Assembly: GCA_031284665.1 (NCBI GenBank)
Contig: JAITXR010000217.1
Location: 1 to 7,701, forward strand
Length of the DNA: 7,701 bases
From: Paludibacter sp.
GTDB taxonomy: Bacteria > Bacteroidota > Bacteroidia > Bacteroidales > Paludibacteraceae
Reading direction: 5' to 3'
Under the pieces are notes generated by a model that was not told the origin of the DNA, did no database searches, and saw only the letters and a program-made list of their open reading frames with translations. Positions 4,100-7,701 of the stretch are shown in pieces; within the stretch, counting starts at the first letter, position 1; every line of letters starts with the position of its first letter. The translations under genes were made by a program, and so were the position numbers.

Positions 4100-6778
4100 A
4101 TGAAAAACTTACTTATTTTTACATTTTGCGCCATTACATTTTTGTCGTATGGCAAAGCAAAAGTTAATATGAAATTTCAAACCGACAGACCTGAAATTGC
4201 TTTTGGTGCCGAAAAACTAAAATCAGCATTAATGGCTGATAATAACATTGTTACATTTTCGGAAACTGCCGGCAAACAGGATTTTGTTATCGAAATTTTG
4301 GTTGATAACAGTAAATCGTTGTCAAAAGAAGGCTACACGATTGTTTCCGATTCAAAACATCTGACTATCAAGGGCAACGATGCGTCGGGTGCGCTGTATG
4401 CTTGTATCGATTTGGCAAAAATGGTTGAAAGCAATGGCGTTTCGGCTCTTAAAAACTTAAACATTGCCGAACAACCCGAAATGGTGCTGCGCGGCACTTG
4501 CATTGGCGTTCAAAAGCCGTATTATCTGCCCGGACGCGGTGTGTATGAATATCCTTACACGCCCGAAACTTTTCCTTGGTTTTACGATAAAACGCTGTGG
4601 ATTGAGTATTTAGATATGCTCGTCGAAAATAAAATGAATACATTGTATCTTTGGAACGGTCATCCGTTTGCATCGCTTGTTAAATTAAACGATTATCCGT
4701 TTGCCGTAGAAGTTAACGACGAGACATTCAAAAAAAATGAGGAAATGTTTGCTTTCCTGACTTCAGAGGCGCAAAAACGCGGAATTTGGGTTATTCAAAT
4801 GTTTTATAATATATTGGTATCCAAACCTTTTGCCGAACATTACGGCATTAAAACGCAAGACCGTTCGCGCCCTATTACTCCGTTAATTTCGGATTACACA
4901 CGCAAATCAATTGCCGCTTTTATCGAAAAATATCCTAATGTAGGGCTGCTTGTGTGCTTGGGCGAGGCAATGGCGACTTACGAGGACGATGTGGAATGGT
5001 TTACAAAAACGATTATCCCCGGCGTGCAAGATGGAATGCAGGCATTGAAACGAAGCGATGAGCCGCCAATTGTTCTGCGGGCGCACGATACGAATTGCAA
5101 AATGGTGATGGATGCCGCATTGCCGATTTACAAAAATCTCTACACGATGCACAAATATAACGGTGAATCGCTCACAACTTACGAGCCGCGCGGAGCTTGG
5201 ACTGCCATTCATCAGGAATTAAGTGCGCTTGGCTCTATTCATATCGAAAATGTGCATATTCTCGCCAATCTCGAGCCTTTTCGCTATGGGTCGCCCGATT
5301 TTATTCAGAAAACGGTAAGCGCAATGCACCAAGTTCACGGCGCAAATGCTCTGCATCTCTATCCGCAAGCCTCATATTGGGATTATCCATATTCGGCGGA
5401 TAATACCGAAACGCGGCTCAAAGAAATTGACCGTAATTGGATTTGGTATCAAGCGTGGGCAAGATATGCTTGGAATGTGCATCGCGACCGTAATAGTGAA
5501 ATTCAGTATTGGGCTGACAAATTTGGTAAATTTTACGGCACTAATACAAATTATGGTAAAGATATTCTTGAGGCTTACGAACAAAGTGGCGAAATTGCTC
5601 CTAAAATTTTGCGAAAATTCGGAATTACCGAAGGAAATCGTCAAACTTTATTGCTGGGAATGTTTATGAGTCAACTTGTAAACCCAACAAAATATACTGT
5701 GTATGAGGGATTTCACTCTTCTTGCGGACCTGTGGGCGAAACTATTACGCAGTTTATGGAAAAAGAATGGAAGGGCGAAACGCACGAAGGCGAACTGCCC
5801 GAACAACTGATTGCACAGGCTGTGGCGCACGGCGAAGCGGCTGTAACGGCAATTGATAAAGCGGCTCAAAAAGTAACGAAAAATAAGGCGGAATTTATTC
5901 GCCTGCAAAACGATATGTACTGCTATCGGGCTTTTGCGCAGTTTTTTGCCGCAAAAGTAAAAGCCGCAATGCTTGTGTTGCAATATACGCACGACAATGA
6001 TGTGGAAAAGCTTGAAAAAGCCGTTCCGCTTATCGAAAATAGTATCGATTACTACAAACAACTTGTAGATTTAACGAAAAATACGTATTTATACGCAAAT
6101 TCGATGCAGACCGCTCAACGCCGCATTCCGGTAAGCGGTGGCGATGCAAAAAATAAAACTTGGCAAGAACTTTTGCCTCAATACGAAAAAGAACTTGCCG
6201 ATTTCAAAAAAAATGTTGAAATTCTCAAAAAACTCGGCACCAGTGGCGACCGGAACGCCGAAACCCTTATTCCTATGGCTGTTGAATGGGATATGCCGGT
6301 TAATACTTATAGGCTCGATACGGCAAAATTTGTAAAAGTTTTCGACGACGAGGCTCTGTTTCTCGGCGAATTTGCAGCGGAACTTGCACAACTCACTCCT
6401 CTGCGTTTCACACTCAAAGAACAACGCACACAAGGCACAACTCTGAAATTTACTGCCCCACAAGATGTTACAGTTTTAGTTGGCTATATTAATTCCGAGC
6501 GCGCCGAATTTGCCAAAGCCCCAACCCTCGAAATTGATGCAAATGCCAATCAATACGGACAAGCGGATGTAAAAATTGTAAATGCGTTCGAAATTCCAAA
6601 ACGTGGCTCGGTGAATGTTCACGCATACAACCTGCCGAAAGGTAAAAACGAATTGAGTTTAGGGAAAGGCGGTTTGTTTGTACTTGGAATAATTGCTGCC
6701 GACCAAAAACTCATTCCACATAATGCAAATGTAGGTGGCACAAGTGCCGGCAGCAAAGCCGATTGGCTGTTTTATTAG
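4100..6778 (+). CDS. Exported putative glycoside hydrolase with GH20/GH67-like N-terminal domain
   Basis: An 892-residue protein. Residues 1-20 (MKNLLIFTFCAITFLSYGKA) form a Sec signal peptide with likely cleavage near Ala20; there is no lipobox, so a periplasmic location is expected. Residues about 25-125 show the alpha/beta pattern that precedes the barrel in GH20, GH67 and related enzymes (EGYTIVSDSKHLTIKG at 77-92, then GALYACIDLAKM at 97-108). Residues about 128-480 look like a TIM barrel: RGTCIG (131-136), LYLWNGHPF (182-190), IWVIQMFYN (229-237), VGLLVCLGEAM (281-291), IVLRAHDTN (324-332), IHIENVHILANLEPFRYGS (380-398) and LHLYPQASYWDYPY (418-431). Acidic candidates at strand ends are Glu289, Asp330, Glu383 and Glu392; which are catalytic cannot be told. 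A helical region (about 565-715) and a beta-rich C-terminus (about 775-870) follow. No known GH signature was matched with confidence, so hydrolysis is inferred from fold cues and substrate is unknown. No SusC/SusD pair or regulator is adjacent. Confidence 0.72.
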   Translation: MKNLLIFTFCAITFLSYGKAKVNMKFQTDRPEIAFGAEKLKSALMADNNIVTFSETAGKQDFVIEILVDNSKSLSKEGYTIVSDSKHLTIKGNDASGALYACIDLAKMVESNGVSALKNLNIAEQPEMVLRGTCIGVQKPYYLPGRGVYEYPYTPETFPWFYDKTLWIEYLDMLVENKMNTLYLWNGHPFASLVKLNDYPFAVEVNDETFKKNEEMFAFLTSEAQKRGIWVIQMFYNILVSKPFAEHYGIKTQDRSRPITPLISDYTRKSIAAFIEKYPNVGLLVCLGEAMATYEDDVEWFTKTIIPGVQDGMQALKRSDEPPIVLRAHDTNCKMVMDAALPIYKNLYTMHKYNGESLTTYEPRGAWTAIHQELSALGSIHIENVHILANLEPFRYGSPDFIQKTVSAMHQVHGANALHLYPQASYWDYPYSADNTETRLKEIDRNWIWYQAWARYAWNVHRDRNSEIQYWADKFGKFYGTNTNYGKDILEAYEQSGEIAPKILRKFGITEGNRQTLLLGMFMSQLVNPTKYTVYEGFHSSCGPVGETITQFMEKEWKGETHEGELPEQLIAQAVAHGEAAVTAIDKAAQKVTKNKAEFIRLQNDMYCYRAFAQFFAAKVKAAMLVLQYTHDNDVEKLEKAVPLIENSIDYYKQLVDLTKNTYLYANSMQTAQRRIPVSGGDAKNKTWQELLPQYEKELADFKKNVEILKKLGTSGDRNAETLIPMAVEWDMPVNTYRLDTAKFVKVFDDEALFLGEFAAELAQLTPLRFTLKEQRTQGTTLKFTAPQDVTVLVGYINSERAEFAKAPTLEIDANANQYGQADVKIVNAFEIPKRGSVNVHAYNLPKGKNELSLGKGGLFVLGIIAADQKLIPHNANVGGTSAGSKADWLFY

Positions 6779-6818
6779 TGGGTAATTGAGAATGAATTAA
6801 TAACGAATAAAATAATAG

Positions 6819-6850
6819 TTTTGCAACAGTATAAATTTTTATTAACTTTG
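6819..6850 (+). promoter_or_regulatory. Consensus Bacteroidota promoter of the DUF3791/DUF3990 module
   Basis: TTTTG (6819-6823), a spacer of exactly 19 bp, then TAACTTTG (6843-6850) match the -33/-7 consensus TTTG-N19-TAnnTTTG without mismatch. ATG 6872 follows 21 bp after the -7 element. This is the best promoter in the window, so the module is probably transcribed on its own rather than from the upstream hydrolase gene. Confidence 0.75.
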
Positions 6851-6871
6851 TAATCTAAAATTAGCAATACT

Positions 6872-7090
6872 ATGCAACAAAAAAGAGACGAAAATTTAAT
6901 GATTGTGTCAGCGGTTGAGCAGTATGCCCAGCAATACAATTTATCGACCGCTACAACACTTGATTTGTTTGGCAAATATGGCATAAATGCACTTATTCGC
7001 AAGCATTACAACGCTTTACATACGCAAGCACTTGACGAAAGTTTCTATTTTGCCGAAGATATTATTAAACGCAAACAATATGTCGGATAA
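6872..7090 (+). CDS. DUF3791 small protein, likely partner of an ART-fold toxin
   Basis: A 72-residue soluble, mainly helical protein. NLMIVSAVEQYAQQYNLSTATTLDLFGKYG (9-38) followed by INALIRKHYNALHTQALDESFYFAEDIIKRK (39-69) matches the DUF3791 pattern: a helix with a Tyr-ending core, a conserved LF-KYG, then Y-LHT and a terminal helix with DI. Members of this family are commonly encoded directly before a DUF3990 protein, as here, which suggests a partner or antitoxin-like role; that role is inferred, not demonstrated. The last 11 bp overlap the start of the DUF3990 frame (ATG at 7080-7082, stop at 7088-7090), implying translational coupling. No DNA-binding motif is obvious. It appears intact, with an A/T-rich leader and no Shine-Dalgarno. 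Confidence 0.78.
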   Translation: MQQKRDENLMIVSAVEQYAQQYNLSTATTLDLFGKYGINALIRKHYNALHTQALDESFYFAEDIIKRKQYVG

Positions 7091-7214
7091 AATTACACTA
7101 TATCATGGTTCAAATTGCGATTTTCAGGTTGTTGAATTGTCGAAATCGAAAGACAGACGCGATTTTGGCAAAGGTTTTTACCTTACAACACTGCAAAATC
7201 AGGCAAAGGATTAG
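7080..7214 (+). pseudogene. Truncated DUF3990 (ADP-ribosyltransferase-fold) toxin-like gene
   Basis: The frame encodes only 44 residues. KITLYHGSN (4-12) and RDFGKGFYLTT (27-37) are the first two conserved blocks of DUF3990, a family placed in the ADP-ribosyltransferase superfamily, where a His (His9 here) and a Tyr (Tyr34 here) help bind NAD. Intact members are typically over 100 residues longer and carry further blocks, including the third catalytic motif; these are absent. TAG at 7212-7214 ends the frame right after QNQAKD, where family members usually continue. A second in-frame stop follows at 7227-7229, and the +1 frame gives only a short fragment (LVYLKLLNKTDYAS). A simple nonsense mutation would leave the rest of the domain readable downstream, which it is not, so an internal deletion is more likely. 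The product is almost certainly not an active enzyme. The start at 7080, inside the DUF3791 gene, is supported by the conserved KITLYHGS beginning at once. Confidence 0.72.
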
Positions 7215-7244
7215 TTTATCTTAAACTGCTAAATAAAACAGACT

Positions 7245-7487
7245 ATGCAAGCTAAATATATATACAACGGCGAAGATATTACCATTGATATGATGTTCAA
7301 AATTGAACATATAGTAAATATATTAGCAGAATACGAAAAAAGAGATTTTGATAGCATTTTCCATGAATTTGCCTCGTCGGAAACCTACAAAAAACTACAG
7401 CAAACCAACAATATTTTGTGGGCTGAAAGTAGTGAATTTATTGCAGACGAATATATTAGAGAAAAATCCAACTTCCAACAAACATAA
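7245..7487 (+). CDS. DUF3791-like small protein or detached C-terminal domain of the DUF3990 gene
   Basis: An 80-residue, acidic, helical protein. MFKIEHIVNILAEYEKRD (17-34) and FHEFASSETYKKLQQTNN (39-56) with ILWAESSEFIADEYIREK (57-74) recall the DUF3791-like segment seen as a separate gene after DUF3990 or fused to its C-terminus (a conserved S-TY--L then L---S--Y/FI). It lies 30 bp after the truncated DUF3990 frame and in the same reading frame, separated by two stops. It is therefore either a third gene of the module or the surviving C-terminal part of a once longer toxin gene, reached through ATG 7245. An internal start at Met16/Met17 (about 7290) is possible. No Shine-Dalgarno is visible. 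The product, if made, may neutralise or bind an ART toxin; this is inference from context. Confidence 0.6.
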   Translation: MQAKYIYNGEDITIDMMFKIEHIVNILAEYEKRDFDSIFHEFASSETYKKLQQTNNILWAESSEFIADEYIREKSNFQQT

Positions 7488-7529
7488 TAGCGTTAATAAA
7501 ACTAAATTTTAAAGAAAAAACTGTATTTT

Positions 7530-7560
7530 TTAGCAATAAATGTTGTTTTTTTTATTTTTG
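7530..7560 (+). promoter_or_regulatory. Likely promoter of upp
   Basis: TATTTTTG (7553-7560) fits the -7 consensus, and TTAG (7530-7533), one mismatch from TTTG, lies exactly 19 bp upstream. ATG 7590 follows 29 bp later after an A-rich leader. A weak A6/T6 inverted repeat (7515-7531, centre CTGTA) just upstream might end the preceding small-gene transcript, but it has no GC stem and I do not call it a terminator. Confidence 0.5.
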
Positions 7561-7589
7561 CATTTCTAAATAAAAAAACAAAAAAAACG

Positions 7590-7701
7590 ATGAAAATAAT
7601 TAATCTTTCAGAACAAAATTCAGTTCTAAATCACTTTATTAAGGAAATTCGCTCAGTAAATATTCATGATGACAAAATGCGGTTCAGACGAAATATGGAG
7701 C
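7590..7701 (+). CDS. upp: Uracil phosphoribosyltransferase, N-terminal part only
   Basis: Thirty-seven codons are present before the window ends; the gene continues to the right. The N-terminus MKIINLSEQNSVLNHF (1-16), then EIRSVNIHDDKMRFRRNME (19-37), agrees closely with the start of Bacteroides-type Upp as I recall it (NLSEQNSVLN and MRFRRN are shared). The enzyme makes UMP from uracil and PRPP in pyrimidine salvage in the cytoplasm. The catalytic PRPP-binding loop lies far downstream and cannot be checked here. ATG 7590 follows an A-rich stretch (AAAAAAACG), a common Bacteroidota leader. Confidence 0.85.
   Translation, partial: MKIINLSEQNSVLNHFIKEIRSVNIHDDKMRFRRNME

Noticed and set aside
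5648..6061. 137-codon minus-strand open frame inside the exported hydrolase gene
   Set aside because: It is antisense to a well-supported coding region and its translation is Phe/His/Arg-rich with no domain pattern. No promoter or start context supports it.
6089..6463. 124-codon minus-strand open frame inside the exported hydrolase gene
   Set aside because: Same antisense shadow pattern, with low-complexity Phe/Cys-rich translation and no recognisable motif.
6987..7079. Upstream extension of the DUF3990 frame to ATG 6987
   Set aside because: The extra 31 residues overlap the DUF3791 gene out of frame and show no conservation pattern, while the conserved KITLYHGS block starts right after ATG 7080.
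7199..7258. Simple +1 frameshift restoring the DUF3990 protein
   Set aside because: The +1 frame gives only SGKGLVYLKLLNKTDYAS before a stop, with none of the later DUF3990 blocks, so a single indel does not restore the domain.
7515..7531. Terminator between the small module and upp
   Set aside because: The A6/T6 arms around CTGTA form only an A-T stem with no GC, too weak to call.

Overview
The window reads as a chromosomal piece of a Bacteroidales-type member of the Bacteroidota. Three things support this. Start codons lack Shine-Dalgarno sequences and sit in A/T-rich leaders. Several genes are preceded by the Bacteroidota -33/-7 promoter type (TTTG, about 19 bp, TAnnTTTG). The gene content (GH57 alpha-amylase-like protein, DUF4922 protein, surE, a DUF3791/DUF3990 module and a upp whose N-terminus is very Bacteroides-like) is typical of that group. 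No rRNA, tRNA, CRISPR array or insertion sequence was seen.

Layout. Positions 1-304 are almost gene-free: a possible ten-codon tail of an upstream gene, a strong intrinsic terminator at 50-90, and a long perfect hairpin at 255-290 just past the 3' end of the first gene. On the minus strand (305-1564) lies a GH57 alpha-amylase-like protein that keeps the predicted nucleophile Glu but has Ser where the catalytic Asp belongs. It is divergent from a DUF4922 protein (1668-2543), a predicted nucleotide-handling enzyme of the HIT/GalT superfamily with an HLHFQ motif. The 103-bp divergent spacer holds a promoter element for each strand with a 17-bp palindrome between them. Next come surE (2713-3468, survival-protein nucleotidase), a patchwork of short degenerate repeats, a 96-residue membrane protein (3685-3975), a second repeat patch, and a large exported protein (4100-6778) with a GH20/GH67-like N-terminal domain and a probable TIM barrel, most likely a glycoside hydrolase of unknown specificity.

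The right end (6819-7487) is the most accessory-looking part. A textbook promoter drives a DUF3791 protein whose end overlaps the start of a DUF3990 (ADP-ribosyltransferase-fold) protein by 11 bp. The DUF3990 frame stops after 44 codons, and an in-frame downstream ORF resembles the DUF3791-like partner or C-terminal domain of such systems. This looks like a toxin-antitoxin-like module whose enzyme has been disabled while its small partners stay intact. The window ends in the first 37 codons of upp (uracil phosphoribosyltransferase).

The genes do not form one pathway. Housekeeping nucleotide genes (surE, upp) and carbohydrate genes (GH57-like, exported hydrolase) each have their own leader, and no long operon is evident. 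Family names come from recognising motifs by eye, not from database searches.
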